Origin: Sodaliphilus pleomorphus
GTDB lineage: Bacteria > Bacteroidota > Bacteroidia > Bacteroidales > Muribaculaceae
Direction of reading: 5' to 3'
Length of the DNA: 64,000 bases
NCBI RefSeq assembly: GCF_009676955.1
Contig: NZ_CP045696.1
Span: 2,301,001-2,365,000 of the forward strand
The notes under the pieces were generated by a model. It was not told where the DNA came from, searched no databases, and saw only the letters and a list, made by a program, of their open reading frames with translations. This document shows positions 7,520 to 14,913 of this stretch, piece after piece (position 1 is the first letter of the stretch; each line of letters opens with the position of its first letter). A program made the position numbers and the translations under genes.

Positions 7520-8398
7520 ATGAAACCCGAAATGAAGCATTTTTTAGCGATTGTTGCCCTTATGCTTGCCTCGACGCCCCTGGCGGCTCAGCGCTATGTG
7601 ACCGACTCGGTGCGGGTCAACGGCCATTACCGTGCCTTCACGCTTTATCTGCCTGCCGGCCTGCCCGCAGGTGCGCCGCTGGTGTGGTGCATGCACGGCT
7701 ACCGCAAGACTGTGGCCAAGCCCTCCTATTTCGACCTCGACGCCGTGGCCGACCGCGAGAAGTTTGCCGTGTGCTATCCTGCCGGCATCTACGACAGCAG
7801 CGGCCACTATGGCTTCAATGTGCACTATCCCAAGCAGGCCTCGCTCACCAACGATGAGGTGAGCGATCAGTGCAAGCTCGCCCGCTGGGTGCAGAAGCGC
7901 TACCGGCTGAGCACGGTCAACACCTTTGCCACGGGCATGAGCAACGGCGGCGACATGTGCTACTTGCTGGCCTACCGCGGGCAAGACGTGTTCAGCGCCC
8001 TGGCGCCCGTGTCGGGCATTACCATGGCATGGATCTACGAGGGCTACCAGGCGCCCAAGCCTGTGCCCATATACGAAATACACGGCACTGCCGACAAAAC
8101 CAGCCGCTGGGACGGCGACATGGCCAACAAGGGCGGCTGGGGCGCCTATTTGCCCCTGGAGCTTTCGATGGCCTACTGGATTGCGCGCAACCGCTGCACC
8201 GTGGTCGAGAAGCCCGACACGATTGCTGGCAAGAATCCTGCCAACGGCCACTATGTGGTGCGCCACCGCTTCACCGGCGGCACGGGCGGTTGCCAGGTGT
8301 GGGTCGACGAGGTGGTGGGAGCGACACACAGCTGGCACTCCCGCGACATGGACACCGGCGAGGCCATTTGGGCCTTTTTCAAGCAGTACTTGAAGTGA
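7520..8398 (+). CDS. Secreted PHB-depolymerase/feruloyl-esterase-like hydrolase
   Basis: The 292-residue product has a signal peptide (about residues 1-23, ending ASTPLAAQ) and an alpha/beta-hydrolase fold of the LpqC/esterase-PHB type. The oxyanion region is VWCMHGYRKT and the nucleophile elbow is GMSNGGDM with Ser141. An acidic partner is likely in the segment IHGTADKTSRWDGD, and the catalytic His is likely in GATHSWHSRD near the C-terminus. In gut Bacteroidales such enzymes commonly remove feruloyl or acetyl groups from plant polysaccharides; the true substrate cannot be read from sequence. It appears monocistronic and ends at a clear hairpin. Confidence 0.85.
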   Translation: MKPEMKHFLAIVALMLASTPLAAQRYVTDSVRVNGHYRAFTLYLPAGLPAGAPLVWCMHGYRKTVAKPSYFDLDAVADREKFAVCYPAGIYDSSGHYGFNVHYPKQASLTNDEVSDQCKLARWVQKRYRLSTVNTFATGMSNGGDMCYLLAYRGQDVFSALAPVSGITMAWIYEGYQAPKPVPIYEIHGTADKTSRWDGDMANKGGWGAYLPLELSMAYWIARNRCTVVEKPDTIAGKNPANGHYVVRHRFTGGTGGCQVWVDEVVGATHSWHSRDMDTGEAIWAFFKQYLK

Positions 8399-8414
8399 CT
8401 GGGTATAAAAAACA

Positions 8415-8442
8415 TGTACGGACGTTTCACAACGTCCGTACA
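8415..8442 (+). terminator. Hairpin terminator after the esterase gene
   Basis: A perfect 12-bp stem (8415-8426 with 8431-8442) has a 4-base TCAC loop, followed by a short T-rich stretch. It lies 17 bases after the stop codon. Confidence 0.75.
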
Positions 8443-8467
8443 TTATTAACCTTAAAAATCTAATCCT

Positions 8468-8527
8468 ATGAAAAAACTTGTTGCAAAGGTAACGGACTGC
8501 TTTGAATGTTCCAAATGTATAACATGA
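8468..8527 (+). other. Possible 19-residue ORF or gene remnant before RNase Z
   Basis: An ATG with the leader AATCCT before it opens a 19-residue frame, MKKLVAKVTDCFECSKCIT. The last eight positions contain three cysteines (CFECSKC). The leader TTAACCTTAAAAATCTAATCC resembles the A/T-rich starts of Bacteroidales genes, so this could be the 5' stump of a deleted gene or a true small peptide. The minus strand also contains TACCTTTG here. The rest of 8443-8658 is AT-rich and shows nothing further. Confidence 0.25.
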
Positions 8528-8658
8528 AATATTGATAAATATGATTTTGAATTGTTAAAATGCTGATGTTTTAGGTGTTATGGACCAGTTTGTTTCGCAT
8601 TTGGAAATATATTCTTTTTTGTTCTTAGACCTTTTGCTTGATATTTTTTTTGATTGAG

Positions 8659-9579
8659 ATGACAAAGTTTGAACTAAATATTTTGGGCTGCGGGTCGGCC
8701 ACATCATCGCTCATGCACTTGCCCTCGTGCCAGGTGCTCAACGTGCGCGACAACCTGTATATGATCGACTGCGGCGAGGGCGCCCAACTCGAGATGCGGC
8801 GCATGAAATTGAAATTTTCGCGCTTGAACCACATCTTCATCAGCCACCTGCACGGCGACCACTGCTTCGGGCTGCCCGGGCTGCTGTCGACACTTGCCTT
8901 GCTGGGCAAGACGGGCTCGATTACCATCCACATTTTCCAGGACGGGGCTGTGCAGTTTCAAGGCTTGCTCAACTTTTTTTGCCGCAACATGCCCTATGAG
9001 CTCAAGTGGCACATCATCACGCCGCACAAGGCGGTCATCTACGAGGACGACGCTTTCACGGTCACGGCTTTCCCCCTGCGCCACCGCATTCCGGCTGTGG
9101 GGTTCCGCTTCGACGAGAAGCCCAAGCTGCGCCACATCGTTGCCGATCAGGTGAAGCGCTACGGCGTGCCGCTCTATTTCATGAACAGCCTGCGCCAGGG
9201 GCGCGACTACGTGACCCCTGCCGGCGAGGTGATACCCAATGCCGCGCTCACTACCCCTGCCGACCCCTGCATCTCCTATGCCTATTGCAGCGACACGGCC
9301 TATAGCAAGCGTGTGGTGAATGCCGTGCGCGGCGTCGACTGGCTCTATCACGAGTCGACCTATGGCGACGACTGCGCCCGCCAGGCCAAGCAGCGCTTCC
9401 ACAGCACGGCACGCGTTGCCGCCACTGTGGCTCAGGAAGCAGGCGTGCGGCACCTCATACTGGGCCACTACAGCAAGCGCTACACCGACGATACCGTGCT
9501 CTTGCAGCAGGCTCGCGAGGTGTTTCCCGCCACGATACTCTCGACCGAGGGCATGACCATCGACCTCAACCAGGTGTAG
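8659..9579 (+). CDS. rnz: Ribonuclease Z
   Basis: The 306-residue metallo-beta-lactamase-fold endonuclease removes the 3' trailer of tRNA precursors in the cytoplasm. The start at 8659 is chosen because MTKFELNILGCGSATSS is the usual beginning of the family. The zinc site motif SHLHGDHCFGLPGLL gives the HxHxDH ligands. SDTAY, HESTYGDD and LGHYSKRY supply the remaining conserved ligands and the C-terminal HxS-type motif. The length is that of the short bacterial/ElaC form. Its 5' region is AT-rich and no clear promoter box is seen. Confidence 0.95.
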   Translation: MTKFELNILGCGSATSSLMHLPSCQVLNVRDNLYMIDCGEGAQLEMRRMKLKFSRLNHIFISHLHGDHCFGLPGLLSTLALLGKTGSITIHIFQDGAVQFQGLLNFFCRNMPYELKWHIITPHKAVIYEDDAFTVTAFPLRHRIPAVGFRFDEKPKLRHIVADQVKRYGVPLYFMNSLRQGRDYVTPAGEVIPNAALTTPADPCISYAYCSDTAYSKRVVNAVRGVDWLYHESTYGDDCARQAKQRFHSTARVAATVAQEAGVRHLILGHYSKRYTDDTVLLQQAREVFPATILSTEGMTIDLNQV

Positions 9580-9630
9580 GGGGGAAAGGCTTGCCCCCTC
9601 TCATGTGCTGCCTGAAGGCGCACAAAAAAG

Positions 9631-9668
9631 CGGCGCTGCTTTTCTTCCAGTCGGGAAGTGCAGCGCCG
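9631..9668. terminator. Hairpin terminator between rnz and the repeat protein
   Basis: A 9-bp stem CGGCGCTGC/GCAGCGCCG has a 20-base loop and is followed by a T-rich run on the plus strand. It sits between converging genes. Confidence 0.65.
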
Positions 9669-9728
9669 TTGCTCTATTTTTGTGTATTACGCTTGTGCGT
9701 CGCGATGGCGGCACAGAGGCCGTGGGGC

Positions 9729-11159
9729 TCAATAGCCGAATGAGATGGCTGTGAAAAAGCGCCCGTTGGTGAAGTTCTGGCTCAGTGTCACATAGCCGCG
9801 GCCGTCACCGCCCAGCCAGGTCACTTGAGGATAGCTGCCGCTCACCACCTGCACCGGCCTGCCATAGGCATCGCACAACGAGCGGTATAGCCGGTTGTAG
9901 CGATAGGGGTCGCTATAGGTGGTGTAGTAGCTGAATTGCGCATAGTTGAGCCCTGTTACAGGGTCGTAGTTGAGCATCACGCCCGGCCACCTGTAGCCGT
10001 AGAGGTCGACATCGTTGAGATAGATCACGTTGTTGTAGTAGCCGCCTATGTTGTAGCCGTTGTAGTACAGGAAGTTGAGCGATGCGTCATAGGCTGTGCC
10101 GAAGTAGAGCCCTATGATGCCGTCGATGATGGGGCAGCCCGAGAGTGGCGTGAACCCAACGGGTATCACGGGGCGACGATACCACCACATGCTGTGGTGC
10201 CAAGGCCGCGGAGCCGGACGCCAGGGCCGTGCCCATCCATGGGAATAGCGCACAAACATGTGGTCGCGCCTCCCGTCGCGCGGACGGTAACCGTGGTGAT
10301 ACCGGTAGCGGTCATAGTATCCGTGGCCGTGGTTGCCGTAGTTGTTGCCAGGCCGGTTGTGGTTGCCGTAGTTGTCGCCCGGACGCTTGCCGGGGCGGTT
10401 GTGATCGCCGTAGTTGTCGCCAGGCCGCTTTCCGGGGCGGTTGTGGTCGCCGTAGTTGTCGCCAGGCCGCTTGCCGGGGCGGTTGTGATCGCCGTAGTTG
10501 TCGCCAGGCCGACCATTGGGGCGGTTGTTGCTGTTGCCGAAGCCGGGATAGCGGCTGCGCATGTCGCCGCCGTTGCTCCTGCCGGTGTTCACGCCGTGGT
10601 CGATGCCGCTGTGCACCTCCCGGTTGCCCGCGTTGGTGTAGTTGCCAGGGCGGTTGTTGCTGTTGTCGAAGCCGGGATAGCGGCTGCGCATGTCGCCGCC
10701 GTTGCTCCTGCCGGTGTTCACGCCGTGGTCGATGCCGCTGTGCACCTCCCGGTTGCGGTTGCCCGCGTTGGTGTAGTTGCCAGGGCGGTTGTTGCTGTTG
10801 CCGAAGCCGGGATAGCGGCTGCGCATGTCGCCGCCGTTGCTCCTGCCGTTGCTCACACCGTGGTCGATGCCGCTGTGCACCTCCCGGTTGTGGTTGCCCG
10901 CCACTGGAGTGTAGCCATTGCTCACCATGGGCCGTTGTTGCCTGCCTTCGCCGCCAGTGGTGATCGATGGCCTGCGGCCTGCATTGTTGCTTGCTGCCGG
11001 GCGTGATATGGAGGCGCGGTTGTCGGCGGCCGACTCGCGGCGGTCTTGGCCTCTCATGCCGCTCACGCGTTGCGGTTGTGCCCAGGCGGGAGTGGCTGTC
11101 AATAGTCCGCCCGCGAGCAATGCCATGCTGCATATCGAAGTAATGATCAATCGTTTCAT
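9729..11159 (-). CDS. Repeat-rich exported protein with aromatic C-terminal domain
   Basis: The 476-residue product starts with a signal peptide ending near ATPAWAQ. Residues about 30-95 are Arg/Ser-rich. Three near-identical repeats of about 43 residues follow (core REVHSGIDHGV...GGDMRSRYPGF). Four copies of a 14-residue repeat PGDNYGDHNRPGKR come next, then a Gly/Tyr/His/Trp-rich bridge. The last 150 residues form a Tyr-rich, low-charge domain, probably beta-structured and ending FFTAISFGY, which suggests outer-membrane or surface association. There are no catalytic motifs. Repeat number is likely to vary between strains. The family is not recognised; an adhesive or matrix role is a guess. 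Confidence 0.75.
   Translation of the reverse strand: MKRLIITSICSMALLAGGLLTATPAWAQPQRVSGMRGQDRRESAADNRASISRPAASNNAGRRPSITTGGEGRQQRPMVSNGYTPVAGNHNREVHSGIDHGVSNGRSNGGDMRSRYPGFGNSNNRPGNYTNAGNRNREVHSGIDHGVNTGRSNGGDMRSRYPGFDNSNNRPGNYTNAGNREVHSGIDHGVNTGRSNGGDMRSRYPGFGNSNNRPNGRPGDNYGDHNRPGKRPGDNYGDHNRPGKRPGDNYGDHNRPGKRPGDNYGNHNRPGNNYGNHGHGYYDRYRYHHGYRPRDGRRDHMFVRYSHGWARPWRPAPRPWHHSMWWYRRPVIPVGFTPLSGCPIIDGIIGLYFGTAYDASLNFLYYNGYNIGGYYNNVIYLNDVDLYGYRWPGVMLNYDPVTGLNYAQFSYYTTYSDPYRYNRLYRSLCDAYGRPVQVVSGSYPQVTWLGGDGRGYVTLSQNFTNGRFFTAISFGY
10340..10900 (-). repeat. In-frame tandem repeats inside the exported protein gene
   Basis: There are three copies of a unit of about 130 bases (near 10521-10890) and four copies of a 42-base unit (near 10340-10515). 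Both unit lengths keep the reading frame, so copy-number change would alter protein length without a frameshift. Confidence 0.85.
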
Positions 11160-11326
11160 ATCGCTGGGTGTTTAAATGTTAATCGTATTGTTTAGTATAT
11201 CTCTCTCGTTTTTATTTTCGTTTCTTTGACCCCAAAAAAGGGGTTAAGTTTAATGCCACACTGTTCACATTTTGCCCAAAAGGCTTCTTGTGTCGACCAG
11301 TGGGGCGAAAAATGCCGATGAGTGTG
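11160..11326. other. Intergenic region between rsmD and the repeat protein
   Basis: This AT-rich spacer holds a small hairpin CCCC-AAAAAA-GGGG near 11231-11244 that could weakly terminate rsmD transcription. A good TAnnTTTG box for the downstream minus-strand gene is not evident. Confidence 0.3.
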
Positions 11327-11875
11327 CTACTCGGCGGGGACGTCGATTTTGAAGATGGAGAAGTTCACCTTGCCATAGGCGCGGTGCTGGAAGAAGTGGG
11401 GCAGGGCCGAGAAGTCGTAGGCTTTACTATGCTCGACGACGACGATGGTGCCTGGCTTGAGCATGTGCGACTCCAGGATGAGGCGGGGCACAAGGGCAAA
11501 GTTGGGCAAGTCGTAGGGTGGGTCGGCAAAGATGATGTCGTACTGCTGCCTGCACGTGGCCACATACTTGAATGCGTCGCCTTTCACCTGCAGCAGGTTG
11601 TGCTCGTGCAGCAAGGCCTTCACCTTGGCAATGAAGTTGTATTGCACGGTGGCTTTCTCCACGCTGGTCACGCTGGCACAGCCTCTTGAGAGAAACTCAA
11701 AGCTCATGGCGCCTGTGCCCGAAAACAGGTCGAGAGCGGTGAGCCCCTCAAAGTCGACCCAGTTGCCCAGCACGTTGAAGATGTTCTCCCGGGCCATGTC
11801 GGTCGTGGGCCGGGCCGTGATGTTGCCTGGCACCTGGAAGCGGCGGCGGCCATATTTTCCGGCAATTATTCGCAT
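11327..11875 (-). CDS. rsmD: 16S rRNA (guanine966-N2)-methyltransferase RsmD
   Basis: The 182-residue SAM-dependent methyltransferase modifies G966 of 16S rRNA. The start MRIIAGKYGRRRFQVP and the segment RPTTDMARENIFNVL are family hallmarks. ALDLFSGTGAMSFEFLSRG is the SAM-binding motif I. FADPPYDLP is the catalytic motif IV (DPPY) for N2 methylation of guanine. It overlaps the preceding DUF3822 gene by 10 bases, a pairing conserved across Bacteroidota that argues for translational coupling. Confidence 0.96.
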   Translation of the reverse strand: MRIIAGKYGRRRFQVPGNITARPTTDMARENIFNVLGNWVDFEGLTALDLFSGTGAMSFEFLSRGCASVTSVEKATVQYNFIAKVKALLHEHNLLQVKGDAFKYVATCRQQYDIIFADPPYDLPNFALVPRLILESHMLKPGTIVVVEHSKAYDFSALPHFFQHRAYGKVNFSIFKIDVPAE

Positions 11876-12699
11876 AGGGCAAGCAGTATTAATTTCAACG
11901 GCGCCTTCATGGCGTCCTGTCCTATCTTGAGGGCTTGTGCCGGGAAAATGGGCGGCATCACATAGCTCACATACTTGCGCAGTGTGGCTGTGGCGGCGCT
12001 GGTCAGGTCACGGTCGCCGGCGATGAGCAACTCGTCGCGCTGCTGGTCGAGCCCGAAGGTCTTCCAGGCGTGCAAGGCATAGTACACGGCATCGTCTGCG
12101 GCCTTGAGCGGGTAGCTGTTGGCCATCACGAGCTGCTTGTTGCGTGTGATGAGCATGTCGGCACAACCGTCGTTCAGGTTCAGGTGCACACAAGCGACCT
12201 CGCGATTGTCGTCCTGGCGGCGGTAGTGCTCGCACAGCGGGTAGAGGTGGTGCACCACCGGGGGCATGTTGAAGGTGCGCTGCAAGAAGCCTGTCACGCC
12301 CTGCGGCGTGTCGCAGGCAATGCCCACCTGGCACCGCGGCAGCCGGCAGAACACGAGGTCGCCCTCGCGGTTGGGAAAGGCGGCGTCGAGGGCGTCGAGG
12401 GCACAGGTCTCGTCGTCATAGGCAGGCGGAAGCACCACAAATTGCATCGAGTCGACAATCACCCGCACCTGCTTGTAGTCGTCGAGCAACACGGGATTGT
12501 CGTAGACGGCATTCTCCAGAGCTTTCAAGTAGGAACCCGCACTCAGGTCGAGGGCAATGTCGCCTGCGATGAGCGAGTTGTCCTGATCCACGTCGTAGAA
12601 CATGTAGCGCAGCCTGCCTGGGCACAGCTCAAGCAGCAGTGTCCAGTACTCGGGATGCTCGATGTGGATGTCGCTGGTCGTGTTAGAGAGATTGCTCAT
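11866..12699 (-). CDS. DUF3822 family protein
   Basis: The 277-residue protein resembles DUF3822, a Bacteroidota family of actin/ASKHA-like fold with no known activity that is usually encoded next to rsmD, as here. The ATG at 12699 (MSNLSNTTSDIHIEHPEYW) is preferred over 12747 because the upstream part overlaps the promoter box at 12735-12742. The pattern includes an N-terminal domain up to about residue 110 and a second domain with VHLNLNDGCADMLITRNKQLV, which resembles the beta-strand pair of such folds. It overlaps rsmD by 10 bases. Confidence 0.85.
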   Translation of the reverse strand: MSNLSNTTSDIHIEHPEYWTLLLELCPGRLRYMFYDVDQDNSLIAGDIALDLSAGSYLKALENAVYDNPVLLDDYKQVRVIVDSMQFVVLPPAYDDETCALDALDAAFPNREGDLVFCRLPRCQVGIACDTPQGVTGFLQRTFNMPPVVHHLYPLCEHYRRQDDNREVACVHLNLNDGCADMLITRNKQLVMANSYPLKAADDAVYYALHAWKTFGLDQQRDELLIAGDRDLTSAATATLRKYVSYVMPPIFPAQALKIGQDAMKAPLKLILLALCE

Positions 12700-12734
12700 T
12701 GTGTGTAGATGCTCTGTTTTTACTATTGCAGGTG

Positions 12735-12742
12735 CAAATTTA
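12735..12742 (-). promoter_or_regulatory. Promoter -7 box for DUF3822-rsmD
   Basis: On the minus strand this reads TAAATTTG followed by C. It lies 36 bases before the start codon and 9 bases beyond the stop of the transporter gene, in a very tight intergenic space. Confidence 0.55.
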
Positions 12743-12750
12743 CTCATTTT

Positions 12751-14412
12751 TCACAGGAATGCAAGCAGAATGAGCTGGGCCAGGATGACCCTTACAAACA
12801 TGCACAGGGGGTAGACCGTGGTATAGGCCACCGAGGCACGGTCGCTCTTGAGCGAGTCGAGGGCATAGTCGAGGGCCATGGGATTGGCCATGGCACCGCA
12901 CAGCATGCCGCATATGGTGCCAAAGTCGATCTTCATGAGTTTCAAGGCCATAATGCCCACAATGAGCACGGGGATGACCGTGAGCAGGAAGCCCGAGAGT
13001 ATCCACGTGAGGCCCTCGGGGCGCATCACTGTGGCAAAGAAGTCGCGGCCCGAGTCGAGCCCCAGGCAGGCCAGGTACATCGAGAGCCCCAGCGAGCGCA
13101 TCATCAAGTTGGCGCTCTGCGTGGTGTAGGTCACCATGTGCAACCGCGGCCCGTAGGCGCCCATTAAGATGCCTATGATGATGGGGCCGCCAGCCAGTCC
13201 CAGCCTCACCGGCGTGCCTATGCCAGGTATGGCTATGGGGATGAGCCCCACCAGCAGGCCTATGGTGAGGCCTATGAATATCGATATCAGGTTGGGCTCG
13301 TCGAGATCCTTCACGGCGTTGCCCAGTATCTTCTCCACGTTGGCAATCGAGGCCTCCTCGCCCACCACGGTGATGCGGTCGCCCAGCAGGATGTGAAGGT
13401 CGGGGGTGGCAAGCAGGCGCATGCCGTTGCGGAAGATGCGCGTCACGTTCACCCCGAAGTGGTTGCGCAGCTTGAGGTCGCCCAGCCGCTTTCCGTTCAT
13501 GTTGGGCCTGGTCACAAGTATGCGGCGCGACACCAGCTTGCTGTCGATGGCGTTCCAGTCGATGTCGTCCTTGTTGAAGTCGGTTTTCTCTTGCTCGCCA
13601 AAGAGCACTTGCATCGTCGCGCTCGAGTCGTCGTTGGTGATCACCAGCAGGCGGTCGCCCTCGTTGAGCACCGTGTCGCTCGAGGGTATCGACACCTTGC
13701 CGCCGCGCCACAGCCGCGAGATGATGAATTGCGCACCCGAGATGCTGGCCAGCTCGCCCACCTTCTTGCCGAAGATGCCGGGATTCTCAACATGATAGGC
13801 GGCAATATAGGTCTGGTCGTGCTGCTCCTGGCCGCTGGTCACGATGTCGCTCTTGTGCACCACGGTCTTGTGCATGAACAGTATGGCCAGTATCACACCC
13901 ACCACGCCCAGCGGGTAGGTGAGGGCGCAGCCCAGGGCGGCGCCGCTCGTGGGCTGGTGCAGCTGGGCCAGCGTCTGCTGCGCGGCACCCAGGGCAGGCG
14001 TGTTGGTCGTGGCGCCGCACATGATGCCTATGGCGTCGGTGAGCTTCACATGAAACATCGCGGGCATGGCTATGGTGAACGCCGTGCCCAGCAGCACAAC
14101 CAGCAGCGCCAGCATGGTGAGCGACACCCCGCTCTTGCGCAGCGAGCTGAAGAAGCCCGGACCCACTTGCACGCCCAGGGCGTAGACAAAGATCGCCAGC
14201 CCGAAGTCCTCGGCATAGAGCAGCACCTGCCCGTCGATCGACAAGCCCAGGTGACCCAGCAAGATGCCCGTGAAAAACACGAAGGTGACACCCAGCGAGA
14301 TGCCCAGTATCTTCACCTTGCCCAGTGCCAGGCCACAGGCGCATATCATCGAGAGGATGATCACAGCCTGCAGGGCAGAGTGTTGAGACAATATGTCGAG
14401 AATCCATTCCAT
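12751..14412 (-). CDS. AspT/YidE/YbjL-family transporter with two TrkA_C domains
   Basis: The 553-residue inner-membrane protein has the duplicated AspT layout. An N-terminal half has about five helices (residues 10-180). Two cytosolic RCK_C/TrkA_C domains follow at about 200-290 and 300-385 (LASISGAQFIISRLWRGGKV, LGDLKLRNHFGVNVTRIFRNG). A second helical half (about 395-550) contains GLAGGPIIIGILMGAYGP. Characterised relatives exchange aspartate for alanine or move other dicarboxylates; the substrate here is not known. The promoter is at 14426-14433. It appears monocistronic. Confidence 0.9.
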   Translation of the reverse strand: MEWILDILSQHSALQAVIILSMICACGLALGKVKILGISLGVTFVFFTGILLGHLGLSIDGQVLLYAEDFGLAIFVYALGVQVGPGFFSSLRKSGVSLTMLALLVVLLGTAFTIAMPAMFHVKLTDAIGIMCGATTNTPALGAAQQTLAQLHQPTSGAALGCALTYPLGVVGVILAILFMHKTVVHKSDIVTSGQEQHDQTYIAAYHVENPGIFGKKVGELASISGAQFIISRLWRGGKVSIPSSDTVLNEGDRLLVITNDDSSATMQVLFGEQEKTDFNKDDIDWNAIDSKLVSRRILVTRPNMNGKRLGDLKLRNHFGVNVTRIFRNGMRLLATPDLHILLGDRITVVGEEASIANVEKILGNAVKDLDEPNLISIFIGLTIGLLVGLIPIAIPGIGTPVRLGLAGGPIIIGILMGAYGPRLHMVTYTTQSANLMMRSLGLSMYLACLGLDSGRDFFATVMRPEGLTWILSGFLLTVIPVLIVGIMALKLMKIDFGTICGMLCGAMANPMALDYALDSLKSDRASVAYTTVYPLCMFVRVILAQLILLAFL

Positions 14413-14425
14413 GTCTTTGCGTGGG

Positions 14426-14433
14426 CAAAGTTA
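14426..14433 (-). promoter_or_regulatory. Promoter -7 box for the AspT-like transporter
   Basis: On the minus strand this reads TAACTTTG followed by C, with a TTG about 20 bases upstream. It lies 14 bases before the start codon, so the leader must be very short or absent. Confidence 0.65.
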
Positions 14434-14508
14434 CTATATTTTGCTCGATTTCCCAATTTCCCCCGGTTAATCTATAGTGATTGTGCGGCACAGGCGCTGC
14501 CCTGAAAC

Positions 14509-14546
14509 AAGGAGAGGAGGCTAAGTTATACTCGCCTCCTCTCCTT
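14509..14546 (-). terminator. Hairpin terminator after the orphan T9SS tail
   Basis: A perfect 13-bp stem (14509-14521 with 14534-14546) and a 12-base loop lie 21 bases downstream of the minus-strand stop codon. It ends the unit that includes the GH89 gene. Confidence 0.8.
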
Positions 14547-14566
14547 CTTAATAGTGCAAGCAAGAC

Positions 14567-14896
14567 TTACTTGATTACCTTTTTCTTGTTGTTGATCAGG
14601 TAGATGCCTGGGTCAAGCCCGTCGAGATTGCTGGCATTGAGCCTCACTGCGCGCCCGTCGATGGTGTAGACGTCATAGGGGGCGCCGTCGTGGTTGGCAT
14701 CAACATCTACAACGCTGGTTGTGACAATTGTCACCTCGTTGGAGTAGGGCGACTCGCTGCCGTCGGCGTAGACGGCCGTGACTTTGTAGGTGTGGGCCTT
14801 GTCGCTGCTATTGTCATCGTCCCAGGTTGTAACTGTGCCGGTATGGGCCACAATCTTGCCGTCGCGATAGATGTTGAGAAAGAGTTGTTGGTTCAT
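14567..14896 (-). pseudogene. Orphan FN3-like plus T9SS sorting tail
   Basis: The 109-residue frame reads like the C-terminus of a much larger exported protein. An FN3-type strand set (LNIYRDGKIVAHTG, AHTYKVTAVYADGSESPYSNEV) is followed by a type A T9SS sorting domain (VYTIDGRAVR ... LDPGIYLINNKKKVIK). It has no signal peptide and starts 17 bases after the GH89 stop codon in a different frame. It is either the frameshifted tail of the GH89 protein or the remnant of another cargo gene. Without an N-terminal export signal it cannot reach the T9SS, so it is probably non-functional. The stem at 14509-14546 follows it. Confidence 0.7.
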
Positions 14897-14913
14897 TGCT
14901 CGGCTGTGCGCTT

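Noticed and set aside
10340..10900. Regularly spaced repeats that could suggest a CRISPR array
   Set aside because: The units are contiguous without unique spacers, and they encode in-frame protein repeats in the minus-strand gene.
9936..11006. A 356-residue Val/Ala-rich frame on the plus strand
   Set aside because: It mirrors the repeat-rich minus-strand gene, which has a signal peptide and structured ends.
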